64,000 bases of DNA from G958296245 sp965262055 (GTDB taxonomy: Bacteria; Chloroflexota; Dehalococcoidia; Lucifugimonadales; G958296245): NCBI GenBank assembly GCA_965262055.1, contig CBDHEI010000002.1:1550001-1614000 (forward strand), read 5' to 3'. Below, piece after piece: positions 1 through 8,512 of this stretch; position 1 is the first letter of the stretch; each line of letters opens with the position of its first letter. Under the pieces are notes generated by a model. The model ran no database searches. It was not told the DNA's origin and saw only the letters and a program-made list of their open reading frames with translations. The position numbers and the translations under genes were made by a program.

Positions 1-463
1 CCGTCTCGCCCAGTAGCCACGGGTCCTCCGGCTGCCCGAAGAAGGACCTGATCGATGCGTTCAGGAACGCGAAGTCCATCGGCTGCTCGGTGTGGTTTAT
101 GGCCGGGTCGTGGGACTTGTACACCACCCAGCCGATGAACACGACGAGAAATAGGATCTCCGAAGTGATCAGCGTGGCCCGCTCGCGCCTGACCAGTTCC
201 CGGAGGTCGTCCCTGTGGCGCCAGGCGTACCAGCCCGATAGTCCGCCTAGGGCCGCCAGCAGCAAGATAGCCGTGGCCTGGGCGCTGGGCGCGGCCCTGA
301 GCACGCTGAGCACCCAGAGCAGGTAGCCGAAGACCATGATCCCCAGCGGCTTGCTGAGGCTGAAACCCCCGTCCCGCATGTGCGGCAGCAGCCGGTGTGC
401 GAGCGGAAAGGCGATGAGGCCCAGCGCCTCAACGGCAGCCAGCCAGAGGAGGACGTTCACCAT
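1..463 (-). CDS. DUF2298 family multi-pass membrane protein, N-terminal part (cut by window edge)
   Basis: Reading the minus strand from the ATG at 463 gives about 154 residues of open frame that run off the left edge. It begins MVNVLLWLAAVEALGLIAFP, then has three more hydrophobic segments (roughly residues 38-56, 61-75 and 101-115), so the protein is membrane-embedded. The stretch EQPMDFAFLNASIRS, followed by FFGQPEDPWLLGE, is the conserved signature after the third or fourth helix of DUF2298 (chlor_Arch_YYY) proteins, a family of about 700-900 residues with unknown biochemical role, found mainly in Chloroflexi and archaea. It starts 30 bases beyond the ftsY stop codon, so the two may be co-transcribed. 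Function cannot be inferred further; family assignment is by motif recognition. Confidence 0.8.
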   Translation of the reverse strand, partial: MVNVLLWLAAVEALGLIAFPLAHRLLPHMRDGGFSLSKPLGIMVFGYLLWVLSVLRAAPSAQATAILLLAALGGLSGWYAWRHRDDLRELVRRERATLITSEILFLVVFIGWVVYKSHDPAINHTEQPMDFAFLNASIRSFFGQPEDPWLLGET

Positions 464-493
464 TGCGCGTTCATCCCGGTGCCGGGAAAGGCG

Positions 494-1438
494 TCACTCT
501 GTGCCGTCGCCCGAGAACAGCGCCCTCACGAACCCCTCGGGGTCGAATGCCGCTATATCCTCGGGCTGCTCTCCCGTCCCCATGTACAGCACGGGCAGCT
601 TGAGCTCGTCCGACACGGAGAAGGCGACGCCGCCCTTGGCCGTGCCGTCCAGCTTTGCCAGCAGCACCCCGTCGCAGCTCAACGCCTCGGTGAAGGCGCG
701 CGCCTGGAACAGCCCGTTCTGGCCTGTTGTGGCATCGATGGTGAGCAGCACCCGCACCCCGCCGCCGTCTCGGTTGCGGGAGAGCACGCGCCGTACCTTC
801 TTGATCTCCTCCATCAGGTTGTGCTTCGTGTGCAGACGGCCCGCCGTATCTATTATCGCCACGTCTGCTTTGCGACTGCGCGCGGCCTGTAGCGTGTCGT
901 AGGCGACTGCGCCCGGGTCTGCCCCGGCGCGGTGCGCGATCACGTCCACATCGAGGCGCTCGCCCCAAGCCTGTAGCTGCTCTATGGCCGCCGCCCTGAA
1001 CGTGTCCGCAGCCCCCAGCAGCACCTGCTTGCCCTCGCTCCTGTACATGCTCGCCATCTTCGCGATGCTTGTCGTCTTGCCCGCTCCGTTGACCCCGACC
1101 ATCAGCACAACCAGCGGGGTCTCCTGCGGCTCCCGGTCCCAGCCTGTGGAGTCCACGCTCAGCACCGAGACCATCTCTTCCTTGAGCATCTCCAACGCCC
1201 GGTCGGAGTCCCCGGCCTGGCCGTCGCGAACCCGCTCCCTGAGGCTTTCCAGCAGCCGCATGGTGGGCCCGGCCCCCACGTCGGCCAGGATGAGAAGCTC
1301 CTCCAGCTCATCCCAGAAGGCGTCGTCAAGCTCCGCTTCGCGGAAGATGGACGCGACCTGCCGGAACCACGTCCGCCGCGTCTTCTCGGTGGCGCGCTCG
1401 GTCCGCTGTTTCCGTTGTCTGCCTAGGAATCGAGGCAT
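494..1438 (-). CDS. ftsY: Signal recognition particle receptor FtsY
   Basis: 314 residues. This SRP-family GTPase docks ribosome-SRP complexes at the membrane and, with Ffh and 4.5S RNA, delivers nascent membrane proteins to SecYEG. Visible in order: helical N domain (residues ~20-95), P-loop GVNGAGKTT (115-123), DTFRAAA insertion motif (145-151), DTAGR (197-201) and the G4-like AKLDGTAKGG near 265-275, ending with the helix that contains EGFVRALF. The acidic A domain is essentially absent and replaced by a short basic leader (RQRKQRTERATEKTRR), as in many non-enteric bacteria. The DUF2298 gene follows on the same strand after 30 bases. Assignment is firm. Confidence 0.96.
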   Translation of the reverse strand: MPRFLGRQRKQRTERATEKTRRTWFRQVASIFREAELDDAFWDELEELLILADVGAGPTMRLLESLRERVRDGQAGDSDRALEMLKEEMVSVLSVDSTGWDREPQETPLVVLMVGVNGAGKTTSIAKMASMYRSEGKQVLLGAADTFRAAAIEQLQAWGERLDVDVIAHRAGADPGAVAYDTLQAARSRKADVAIIDTAGRLHTKHNLMEEIKKVRRVLSRNRDGGGVRVLLTIDATTGQNGLFQARAFTEALSCDGVLLAKLDGTAKGGVAFSVSDELKLPVLYMGTGEQPEDIAAFDPEGFVRALFSGDGTE

Positions 1439-1663
1439 TTCAGGCTGCGCCTGGGCAGGCTGCGGCTAGGCCGCCAACCGGTATCTCCCATGTGGATCGT
1501 AGAGGTGGGTTTACAACCCGTCCCTCTTGTGGGCGGAGCCGCAGGCCGTGCCGAAGCTGACTCGCAATCATATGCGGCTGCCCTGCCCATGGGGAGCGCG
1601 TGACCTCCGCGTCCCGGGACGGCTGGGAAGGATGGAGTACTGGGGTGAGGGCCGTTGAGGGTG

Positions 1664-1876
1664 CTACCTGGCCCTGGGCGAGTGCATGGAGCCGCTGCCG
1701 ATGGGCTCGTCAAGGTAAACGTCGCCGTTGCGTATCTTGATGTTGAACCCGCATGTAGGGTTGCTGCACACCCACGCCTTGTAGTGGATGGGCGCCCCCT
1801 GGCTGCCGAAGTCCGACAGAGGCAGCAGATTTCCGCCCTTGCATCGCTGGCATTCGGGCCAAGTATCGTTCCCCAC
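1664..1876 (-). CDS. Small zinc-ribbon-like protein, unknown function
   Basis: 70 residues from a GTG start at 1876, chosen because GAGAGGAG lies about 6 bases upstream; an upstream in-frame ATG would add a low-complexity leader and lacks a good ribosome site. Two cysteine pairs are visible: CQRC near residues 9-12 and CSNPTC near 37-42, which together can bind one zinc. The C-terminal part reads GFNIKIRNGDVYLDEPIG. The protein has no enzyme motif. A decayed sequence at about 60986-61114 resembles its C-terminus, suggesting a family with several copies in this genome. It could be a nucleic-acid-binding or structural ribbon protein; no function is claimed. Confidence 0.65.
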   Translation of the reverse strand: MGNDTWPECQRCKGGNLLPLSDFGSQGAPIHYKAWVCSNPTCGFNIKIRNGDVYLDEPIGSGSMHSPRAR

Positions 1877-1960
1877 GTGACTCTCCTCTCGTTCCCGCCC
1901 TACTTGGATTTTCGATCGCCAAGTATACCACCACCCCCAACACACCCACAAGACGGCCCG

Positions 1961-2000
1961 CCCTCATCCACCCTCATCCACCCTCATCCACCCTCATCTG
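1961..2000. repeat. Short tandem repeat, 10-bp unit, four copies
   Basis: The unit CCCTCATCCA occurs three times in perfect register, followed by CCCTCATCTG; a related TTCATC follows. It lies in the non-coding gap upstream of the zinc-ribbon gene. Likely a simple slippage repeat. Confidence 0.85.
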
Positions 2001-2114
2001 CGTTCATCTTTCCCAGCCATGCTGACAACCGGGCCGACGCAGAGTGTCTCAGCTTGCCCTAGCCCCCGCGGGTAGGCTCGACCTCTTCAGGTACATGAGC
2101 GCCGCCAGGGCAGA

Positions 2115-2228
2115 CTAGTCCGGGTGTTCGAGTGTCTGCTCGTCGATGTCGTCCGCCCTGGCGGTCATCCTCTCCAGAGTGGGCAGGTAAGCCCTCAGCA
2201 GACCGTCGATGTGGGCGTACGCAAGCAT
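2115..2228 (-). CDS. Possible 37-residue ORF coupled to thpR
   Basis: The ATG at 2228 overlaps the thpR stop codon (TAATG), the usual geometry of translational coupling. The predicted peptide begins MLAYAHIDGLLRAYLPTLER and ends in DIDEQTLEHPD; it has a natural amphipathic composition rather than the arginine/proline-rich look of shadow frames. No family is recognised. It may be a real small protein or the 5' remnant of a longer gene truncated by frameshift. Low confidence. Confidence 0.3.
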   Translation of the reverse strand: MLAYAHIDGLLRAYLPTLERMTARADDIDEQTLEHPD

Positions 2229-2920
2229 TACGGAACCTTCGACAGCGGCTTCCCATCGACCTCCGCGCGGAGCGGCAGCCTGGCAAGCTGGCGGTACGAC
2301 GCGCCCGCAGGACCCAGCGTGCTGGACATCAGCGCCACGGCATCGGCCTCGAATGGGAGTCCCGGCTCGTAGCTCAGCGAGCCCAAGGCTGCACGAATGC
2401 GCCGCCGCTCGGAGGACGACGCGCCACTCCTGACACGGGCGAGGGTCAGGTGCGGCGTGAATCCCCGTCCCTCTGGAGGGAATCCTAGCTTTTCGGTGAC
2501 AGCCTCGATGCGGAGCCATACCTCTTCCAGGGTGGATGTGTCGCCGCCCACGCCTACCCACAGAACCCTTGCCGGACCGGCCGTCGGGAATACGCCCAGA
2601 TCCGCGAGTCGCAGCGACATCACCGGGGCCTCGGTAGCTATCAGCCCAACCTCGGAAGCCACCGCGTCGGCAACGTCCGCACTCACGTCACCCAGGAACT
2701 CTAGCGTGAGGTGGACGCCCTCCGGGCGCATGTGGCGGAGCCCTCCAAGGCCCATCTCCTCAAGCTGCCGGCAAAGACCGGCGAGCACCGCTTTCACATC
2801 CTCTGAGACCTCAATGGCCAGGAAGGCTCGAAGCGTCTCGTGCAAAGGCCCGAATTCCCCACACGCGAGACTCCATCCCCGCCGGGGTGACCCTTCACGA
2901 CCCCGAAACCAGCCCAGCAT
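2228..2920 (-). CDS. thpR: RNA 2',3'-cyclic phosphodiesterase (2'-5' RNA ligase family)
   Basis: Member of the 2H phosphoesterase superfamily; ThpR hydrolyses 2',3'-cyclic phosphate ends of RNA and can ligate tRNA halves through a 2'-5' bond in vitro. The two diagnostic H-x-T/S-x motifs are present: HLTLEFLG (from residue 70) and HLTLARV (near residue 158), in the expected spacing for two symmetrical lobes. Conserved LRAFLAIEV marks the usual N-terminus, so the first ~25 residues of the longest frame may be leader and the true start may be the TTG near 2845. Length without the leader (~205 residues) is slightly above the family norm. Its stop overlaps a small downstream ORF. Confidence 0.9.
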   Translation of the reverse strand: MLGWFRGREGSPRRGWSLACGEFGPLHETLRAFLAIEVSEDVKAVLAGLCRQLEEMGLGGLRHMRPEGVHLTLEFLGDVSADVADAVASEVGLIATEAPVMSLRLADLGVFPTAGPARVLWVGVGGDTSTLEEVWLRIEAVTEKLGFPPEGRGFTPHLTLARVRSGASSSERRRIRAALGSLSYEPGLPFEADAVALMSSTLGPAGASYRQLARLPLRAEVDGKPLSKVP

Positions 2921-2999
2921 GCCCCTCGAAGACGCCGCGTTTCACGGTATGATACCAGTCAGTCGCCGCCGCCCGGCGGTGCGCCCGGAGGAGCAGAGC

Positions 3000-3254
3000 A
3001 TGGAGCCGGAGATCATCGGCATGGACGACATGCTCGCGGTCTACGAAGTCACCGATCTATTCGGCATAGACCGCGAGAGCATTAGCGTGCCACTCGAAAA
3101 AGAGGCGCACGGCGCCGTCCGTCTGGACGGGGCGGAAGTCGAAATAGTCATCCCCGCCGGCATACCGGTCCGGAGCTGGCTGCCGGATCTGCGGGCCCGG
3201 CTGGAAGCGTGCGGGTTCGAGCCGCAGGAAGCCGACGGCAACGAATGGGATTGA
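3000..3254 (+). CDS. Conserved-looking hypothetical protein, 84 residues
   Basis: The ATG at 3000 is preceded by CGGAGGAG at about 6 bases, a strong ribosome site, which decides the start inside a longer open frame. The product is acidic, begins MEPEIIGMDDMLAVYEVTDL and contains a short hydrophobic beta-like segment (VEIVIPAGIPV). No domain is recognised. It is divergent from thpR on its left and convergent with the amidohydrolase gene on its right, so it appears to be a single-gene unit. Confidence 0.6.
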   Translation: MEPEIIGMDDMLAVYEVTDLFGIDRESISVPLEKEAHGAVRLDGAEVEIVIPAGIPVRSWLPDLRARLEACGFEPQEADGNEWD

Positions 3255-3371
3255 ACGGCTTGCGGGAGGCCCGTGATGCCGTATATGCGGAGGAGCCATC
3301 CTGCGTGGACTAAGCCTTGGTCAGGATGCAACAGGCATCCCTGCCTAGGGAAGACTGGTAAGACCGCCGCC

Positions 3372-4211
3372 CTACAGACCGAGCAGCTTTGCCGCGTTGC
3401 CGCCCAGGATCGCGTCTCGGTCGCCCGCGGGCAGCGCCGACTCCCTGACCTGCGCCAACAGCCTGCGCGGACGCAGCAGGGCGTAGTCGCTGCCCAGCAG
3501 TATCCGCTTGGCCCCGATCAGCGCCGCCGCCGCCTCGAAGATCCGCGCCTCGTACAGCAGCGGAGACGCCGCCGTGTCGAAGTAGACGTTTTCCAGGGAG
3601 GCGCCCACCTCCGGCATCAGGGAGTAGAAGGGCAGGCCGCCGCCCCAGTGCGCGCACACCAGCGTCGCGTCCGGGTAGCTCTGTATGAAGCGCCACAGCG
3701 CCTCCGGCCGGTTGCTTCCCTTGCCCGGGTACAGGTGCCCCACAGGCTCGGAGGAGTGCGCCGTCACTATCAGCCCATGGTGCCGTACAGCCTCCATCAA
3801 AGGCCCCGTCACGGCCGCGTCCCCCATGTCGAACCGCTGCGTGTCGGGGTGCAGCTCGCCCACCCCCTTCAGCCCGGCCTTTGCGCACCGGTCTGCTTCG
3901 CGGGCGGCCGCGTCTCGCCACGCAGGGCTGACGCCCCCGAACCCTACCAGTCTGCCGGGATGTCGTCTCACCGCGTCGATGATGTAGTCGTTCACGTCGC
4001 GGGCCAGCCCCTCGTCGCTCCAGCCCAGACCCATGACCACGGCAACGTCCACCCCGTCCGAGTCCATCGCCGCCACCAGATCCTCCGCGGTGGCCATTCG
4101 CGCACGAGGGTCTGAGTACAGCTCCCCGAATGTCGCGTCGCGAGAAACATACCTTTCGCGCCCGTCGCGCAGCCATTCGGGGAAGACGTGTGTATGGAAG
4201 TCGACGATCAT
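3372..4211 (-). CDS. Amidohydrolase-family metal-dependent hydrolase (PF04909 type)
   Basis: 279 residues, a complete TIM-barrel hydrolase of the amidohydrolase-2 group, which includes decarboxylases and lactonases such as ACMSD-like enzymes. Metal-binding landmarks are visible: N-terminal DFHTHVFPEW (HxH on strand 1), a mid-protein IVTAHSSE histidine, CAHWGGGLPF (strand 5/6 histidine) and C-terminal LLGSDYALLRPRR (strand 8 aspartate). GVGELHPDTQRF is the usual strand-4 element. The substrate cannot be read from sequence. It precedes the MFS gene on the same strand in reverse order (MFS upstream, 45 bases between them), so the two may be co-transcribed as an export/turnover pair, which is inference. 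Confidence 0.87.
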   Translation of the reverse strand: MIVDFHTHVFPEWLRDGRERYVSRDATFGELYSDPRARMATAEDLVAAMDSDGVDVAVVMGLGWSDEGLARDVNDYIIDAVRRHPGRLVGFGGVSPAWRDAAAREADRCAKAGLKGVGELHPDTQRFDMGDAAVTGPLMEAVRHHGLIVTAHSSEPVGHLYPGKGSNRPEALWRFIQSYPDATLVCAHWGGGLPFYSLMPEVGASLENVYFDTAASPLLYEARIFEAAAALIGAKRILLGSDYALLRPRRLLAQVRESALPAGDRDAILGGNAAKLLGL

Positions 4212-4256
4212 CGGGGCCCCAACGTCTAGTTGTGAGCTTGTCGGACCGCCGGCAGC

Positions 4257-5765
4257 CTACGTCCGTGTGCCTTGCGGCTGGTCCTTCGGAACGCTGCGCA
4301 GCGGCGTCTGCTGGAGGTAGGCTAGGGCGGCGCCGAAGAGCAGCACGCCCGCCACGGCGAGTGTCGCCAGCTGGAACCCGTCCAGGAAGTAGACCCGGGC
4401 CACCGCCTGAGGCACCAGCGTGGCACCCGCCGGCAGCGCCACCGACAGCACGGCCGCCGCCGCTGTGGCCCCCAGTGCGTGGCCCAGCTCCCGCGTCGTC
4501 TCCAGCATCCCGGACGCCGTGCCCCGGTGCTCCAGCGGCAGCGAGCTCATGATGCTGGCGTTGTTGACAGGGTTGAACATGTTGGACCCCACTGCGATAG
4601 GCAGCATGAGCAGCGGCAGTGTCCAGAAGGACAGGTTCGCCCCCGCAAGGCTCAGCACGAGGAAGCCCCCCGCAATCAGCAGGAGCAGCCACAGGCGCAT
4701 GAATCTGGGGTGGGATCGGTCGTGTATCCAGCCTGCCCATAAGGGCAGGAACAGGCCCAGCAGCTGGCTGGGCAGCAGAGCCACGATCACCCAGATAGGC
4801 GACATGCCGAACCCCTCCTCGATCAGGATGGGCACAAGGGTCATGGTGCCCAGCATCGAGGAGTGAAACGTCACGTTGGCGCCCAGCGAGAAGGAGAACG
4901 ACCTCCTCTTGAAGTGTCGCAGCTCTATGATCGGGCTGGCCGCGCGGCGCTCCACCAGCAGGAATATGCCGAGCATGAACAGCGTGACCACGTGCATGGG
5001 AAGGTGGTATCTAAGTCCGTCCGATGAGACGAACGACTTCTCTCCCCCGTGGAGGTGTGCTCCCGACAGCATGAAAGCCGCCACGGCGGCCACCAGCACC
5101 GTCGCCCCTACCCAGTCCACCCCTCGAAGGCCCATGGACTTCTCCGTCACGACCCGGTGCTTGAACATAGGCACCGAGACCGCCATCGCCACCACCCCCA
5201 GGGGCACGAGCACCGCGAACACGGGACGCCAGCCAACAAAGTGGAGGAACGCGCCGAACATGATCAGTCCGGTCAGTGTGCCCACCCTCGCACCGATGGT
5301 GGGAATGGCGAAGGCGCGCCCGCGCTCGCCGGGGGGAAACGTGATCGCTAGGATCGCGTTGGCATTGCCCATGATCATCGCCGACCCAACTCCGGCCACG
5401 CCCCGGATCGCGATCAGGTGCCAAAGCTCCCCGGCTACCGTCAGCAGGCACGCGCTCAGCGTGGCTACCGCAATGCCGATGAAGAACACCCTGACGTGGC
5501 CGTACATGTCGCCCAGACGGGCCGCCAGCAATACCAGGGACCCCAGCACCATCAGGTAGACGACTACTATCCACGCCGCGTCGTCTATCTCGGTCCCGAA
5601 ATACTCCGCGATGCTCGGCAGAGACAGCGCCACCGGCAGGCTGGAAAGCTGCACGAGCATGTAGGCTGCCGTCAGCGCCGTCAAGACCTCGCGCCGCTGG
5701 CGCGTCGCCACGAGGGGCCCTAGAATCTCCGAGAAGCTCACAATTGCCCTCCGGGGGCTTCGCAC
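4257..5765 (-). CDS. MFS transporter, DHA2-like (14 TM) drug/proton antiporter family
   Basis: 502 residues with about 14 hydrophobic segments, the layout of the DHA2 family rather than 12-TM MFS proteins. Motif A between TM2 and TM3 appears as LAARLGDMYGHVRVF, and the loop after TM4 has the antiporter-like GVAGVGSAMIMGNANAIL and FPPGERGRAFA. The second half repeats the pattern (GLFLPLWAGWIHDRSHPR). The last segment region contains LPLEHRGTASGMLETTRELG, a typical DHA2 motif. Members expel hydrophobic compounds in exchange for protons; the substrate here is unknown. It is transcribed divergently from the nitrilase gene at 5952. Confidence 0.9.
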   Translation of the reverse strand: MRSPRRAIVSFSEILGPLVATRQRREVLTALTAAYMLVQLSSLPVALSLPSIAEYFGTEIDDAAWIVVVYLMVLGSLVLLAARLGDMYGHVRVFFIGIAVATLSACLLTVAGELWHLIAIRGVAGVGSAMIMGNANAILAITFPPGERGRAFAIPTIGARVGTLTGLIMFGAFLHFVGWRPVFAVLVPLGVVAMAVSVPMFKHRVVTEKSMGLRGVDWVGATVLVAAVAAFMLSGAHLHGGEKSFVSSDGLRYHLPMHVVTLFMLGIFLLVERRAASPIIELRHFKRRSFSFSLGANVTFHSSMLGTMTLVPILIEEGFGMSPIWVIVALLPSQLLGLFLPLWAGWIHDRSHPRFMRLWLLLLIAGGFLVLSLAGANLSFWTLPLLMLPIAVGSNMFNPVNNASIMSSLPLEHRGTASGMLETTRELGHALGATAAAAVLSVALPAGATLVPQAVARVYFLDGFQLATLAVAGVLLFGAALAYLQQTPLRSVPKDQPQGTRT

Positions 5766-5951
5766 GGGCGCGGACAGCCGGAACGCCGACAGTGGACGCG
5801 ATTATACCCACATCCATCACCGCCGTCATTCCCGGCCCGCAGGGTGTCCGTGTCCATCCTTTCTATCCATGTACCTGATTCTCGGTTGACCTGCTGTCCC
5901 TGCGCTCCGTACAATCCCGCCGACCCACAGCCTCCGCCCGGGAGCATCAAC

Positions 5952-6827
5952 ATGACCGACGACGCGGTAACGGTAAAAGTGGCAGCCGTAGCTATGCACA
6001 GCAAGATGGCCGACCCGGAGGCCAACCTCGCCCGAGTCGGGGAGTGGGCACGGAAGGCGCATGCCGAAGGTGCCGTCTTCGCGCTCTTCACCGAGGAGTG
6101 CATCACCGGTTCGATGAACAAGTCGGACCTCACTCCGGAGCAGGTGCGCAGGGTCGCGGAAGAGGCGCAGGAGATATCACTGCCCTTCCTTGAGAGCCTC
6201 GCCTCCGAGCTCGAAATGACCCTGATCGTCGGAACAATAGAGCCGGTGGAGGGAGGCCTCAGGAACAGCGCCTACATAGTGGGCCCTGAGGGGCACCTCG
6301 CCACCTTCTCGAAGCTCCACCTGCCGGGCAACGAGAACGACTGGTTCCTCGAGGGCCAATCCCTGCCCGTCGTCACCTCACAGGGCTGGACCTTCTCCGT
6401 CGGAATCTGCTTCGACGTCAGATTCCCCGAGATGTTCCGAACCGCGTCCGCCCACGGGGCCGATTTCTTCCTGCTCGCCGTGGGCGCCAGCGGCATGGAT
6501 GACCTTGTAGGCCCCGGCGGAGACCAGACTGACCAGGCCAAGGGCCACAAGGACCTCAACATGAAGATCCTCCCCTCGCGCGCCGTGGACAACGGCATGT
6601 ACGTCATCAAGGCCAACCAGTCCGGCAAGAGCGGCAACGCTTGGTTCCCGGGCCTCGCCCTCGCGCTAGACCCCGACGGCGAGTTGATCGCCGAGCACAT
6701 GCCCGACGAAGGCATGATAGTCGTAGAGGTGTCCAGGGAAGCCATCCGCAAGGCCCGCACCTCGCTGAGTTGCACCGTCGACGCCGCCCGCCCATCCATC
6801 TACCAGTCTCCAGTCCTCATCGGGTAG
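5952..6827 (+). CDS. Carbon-nitrogen hydrolase (nitrilase superfamily)
   Basis: 291 residues from the ATG at 5952, preceded by GGGAG at about 8 bases; the open frame continues upstream but without family-like sequence. The Glu-Lys-Cys triad is evident: glutamate in FTEECITG, lysine in FSKLHLPGNEN and nucleophilic cysteine in GICFDVRFPEMFR. Family members hydrolyse nitriles or amides, or act as N-carbamoyl amidases; the EECITG and PGNEN contexts do not allow a substrate choice. PSRAVDNGMYVIKANQSG is the normal dimer-interface strand. It is a single gene between the divergent MFS gene and a lipoprotein gene. Confidence 0.9.
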   Translation: MTDDAVTVKVAAVAMHSKMADPEANLARVGEWARKAHAEGAVFALFTEECITGSMNKSDLTPEQVRRVAEEAQEISLPFLESLASELEMTLIVGTIEPVEGGLRNSAYIVGPEGHLATFSKLHLPGNENDWFLEGQSLPVVTSQGWTFSVGICFDVRFPEMFRTASAHGADFFLLAVGASGMDDLVGPGGDQTDQAKGHKDLNMKILPSRAVDNGMYVIKANQSGKSGNAWFPGLALALDPDGELIAEHMPDEGMIVVEVSREAIRKARTSLSCTVDAARPSIYQSPVLIG

Positions 6828-6950
6828 AGCGTACGGAATAGCCTGGGCGCGGTTCCTTACTCGCGTTGACTATCGTCGCGGCCCGCTGCTACACTCGCCT
6901 TCTACCTTGACGCCGCTTGGCTCTCGGCCTCCCCGGCCAGAGGAGGGCAC

Positions 6951-8462
6951 TTGAACTCACGAGTGGTCGCATCGGCCCGATATTTGGCCGCCGTCCTGAT
7001 TGCCGCGATGGTGTTCGCCGCCGTCGCCTGCTCCGGCTCCGAGGAGGAGCCCGGGGCCTCTCCAGTCCCGTCTGGTGAGGAGACCACCGCGACGGCCGAG
7101 GAGACGCCCGCCGCCGAGGCCGGGGAGACCCCCGACGGCCTCGAGATACTCAAGAGCTCGCACGAGCGCATGTCGCAGGTCTCATCCTTCGCGACCGTCG
7201 TGGCTACTGAGATAAGCACCATCGGACAGTCCCTGAACATCAGCACCAGCGTGAGCCGCAACGTCGAGGGGGCGATGCGGATACTCACCACGGTCGAGTT
7301 CCCCCAGGGTGCGCAGAGCACCGAGTTGATCTATGACCGGACGAACGCCCACGCATATGTGAATGTCCCAGGCGACGATTGGCGGCGAACAACGCCGGAG
7401 GCCCTTGCGGAGATAGCCGGCTTGGATATCAGGGAATACCAGGTCAACTTCTTCGCGGAGCTCATACCCGCGGAGGACCCGCCCTGGGATGTATACACGG
7501 TGCGGTACCTCGGACGAGAGGAGGTGGAAGGAGCGGAGACCCACCACCTGGGTATGACCGTCGACCTGCAGGACCTGCTAAGCCGACTGAGCCAGAGCCA
7601 AGGCGACCTGATTCTCGGCACGGCCGGCCTCTCGGGCGCCCCGCTCGACGTGTTGGAGGAGTCCACGATCGGCGGCGTTGAGGTCTGGGTCGACGATGAG
7701 GGAGTACCTAGGAAGTTTGAGGCCCAGTTCCTTGGAGGAGGGCAGTTCACTACAGTCCGGATCAAGACATCCAACGTCGATGGCGAGGTCGCCATCGTGT
7801 TGCCCGCCCAGTTCGAAGAGGGCCTGCCCCAGCCTGAGCAACAGGTGCAGGCTGGGCCGCCTCCGCCCGAGCACGGCATCGACCTGGGGGCCATGCTCCT
7901 CACACAGCCGGATGTCGAGGCCGAGCTCCCCGACATGATACTCGACCCCGCCGGGACGGGGAGGCAGCCGGCAGGCCGAGCCGCCTCCAACACCATTAGC
8001 CCAGATGACACGGCAGAAGACCTGGAGACGTGGGGGCGCGTAGACGGCCACATATGCTTCTTCGTGGACCCGCCGGCCTTCTCCCGGCAGGTCACCGGGA
8101 GGCCCGCCGCTGTCTCCTGCTCAGTCGAGCTCTACGAGACTGAGGACCAAGCGGCCGAGGCCGTCAGGCGAGAGGTCGCCGACTACCAGAGGATGGCGGG
8201 CCGATCGCTCGACGGCAGCGTCACTCTGGAGTCGTTCGAAGAGGCCCCACTCCCCAACGTGGGCACGGGCGCGGCTGCGGGCCGAGCTGTCGCTGTGGAC
8301 CCTAACTCGGAAAAGGTGTTCCTAGACCTCGTCCTCTGGGCCCGCGGCCGCGTAGCGGCAATGGTAACCTTGGTCTCCCTCGACGACACCGGCCACAAAG
8401 CGGCCCTAGACCGCCTCGCAATAGCGATGGACAACCGAATGAAGGCGGCCCTGGAACAGTAG
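6951..8462 (+). CDS. Secreted lipoprotein of unknown function (LppX/LprG-like fold suspected)
   Basis: 503 residues from a TTG start with GAGGAGG about 5 bases upstream. A signal peptide (ARYLAAVLIAAMVFAAVAC) ends in a lipobox whose cysteine is near residue 27, followed by a Ser/Glu/Thr/Pro-rich linker (to about residue 60). Residues ~60-280 alternate short beta strands and include DRTNAHAYVNVPGDDW and VWVDDEGVPRKFEAQF, a pattern seen in mycobacterial LppX/LprAFG-type lipid-carrier lipoproteins. A second region (~360-503) starting near WGRVDGHICFFVDPP has no recognised family. It is probably anchored on the outer face of the membrane. The fold suggestion is tentative. Confidence 0.75.
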   Translation: MNSRVVASARYLAAVLIAAMVFAAVACSGSEEEPGASPVPSGEETTATAEETPAAEAGETPDGLEILKSSHERMSQVSSFATVVATEISTIGQSLNISTSVSRNVEGAMRILTTVEFPQGAQSTELIYDRTNAHAYVNVPGDDWRRTTPEALAEIAGLDIREYQVNFFAELIPAEDPPWDVYTVRYLGREEVEGAETHHLGMTVDLQDLLSRLSQSQGDLILGTAGLSGAPLDVLEESTIGGVEVWVDDEGVPRKFEAQFLGGGQFTTVRIKTSNVDGEVAIVLPAQFEEGLPQPEQQVQAGPPPPEHGIDLGAMLLTQPDVEAELPDMILDPAGTGRQPAGRAASNTISPDDTAEDLETWGRVDGHICFFVDPPAFSRQVTGRPAAVSCSVELYETEDQAAEAVRREVADYQRMAGRSLDGSVTLESFEEAPLPNVGTGAAAGRAVAVDPNSEKVFLDLVLWARGRVAAMVTLVSLDDTGHKAALDRLAIAMDNRMKAALEQ

Positions 8463-8512
8463 TCAGTAGGAGCGGTGCGCCGCACTTCGAGCAGGGTGGA
8501 GAGCTACGCATC

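Noticed and set aside
1423..1713. 96-codon minus-strand frame between ftsY and the zinc-ribbon gene
   Set aside because: Pro/Ser/Arg-rich composition, overlaps the end of the zinc-ribbon gene, no ribosome site.
3310..4740. 476-codon minus-strand frame overlapping the amidohydrolase and MFS genes
   Set aside because: It overlaps two firmly identified genes on the same strand in another frame and shows the Arg/Gly-rich look of a shadow.
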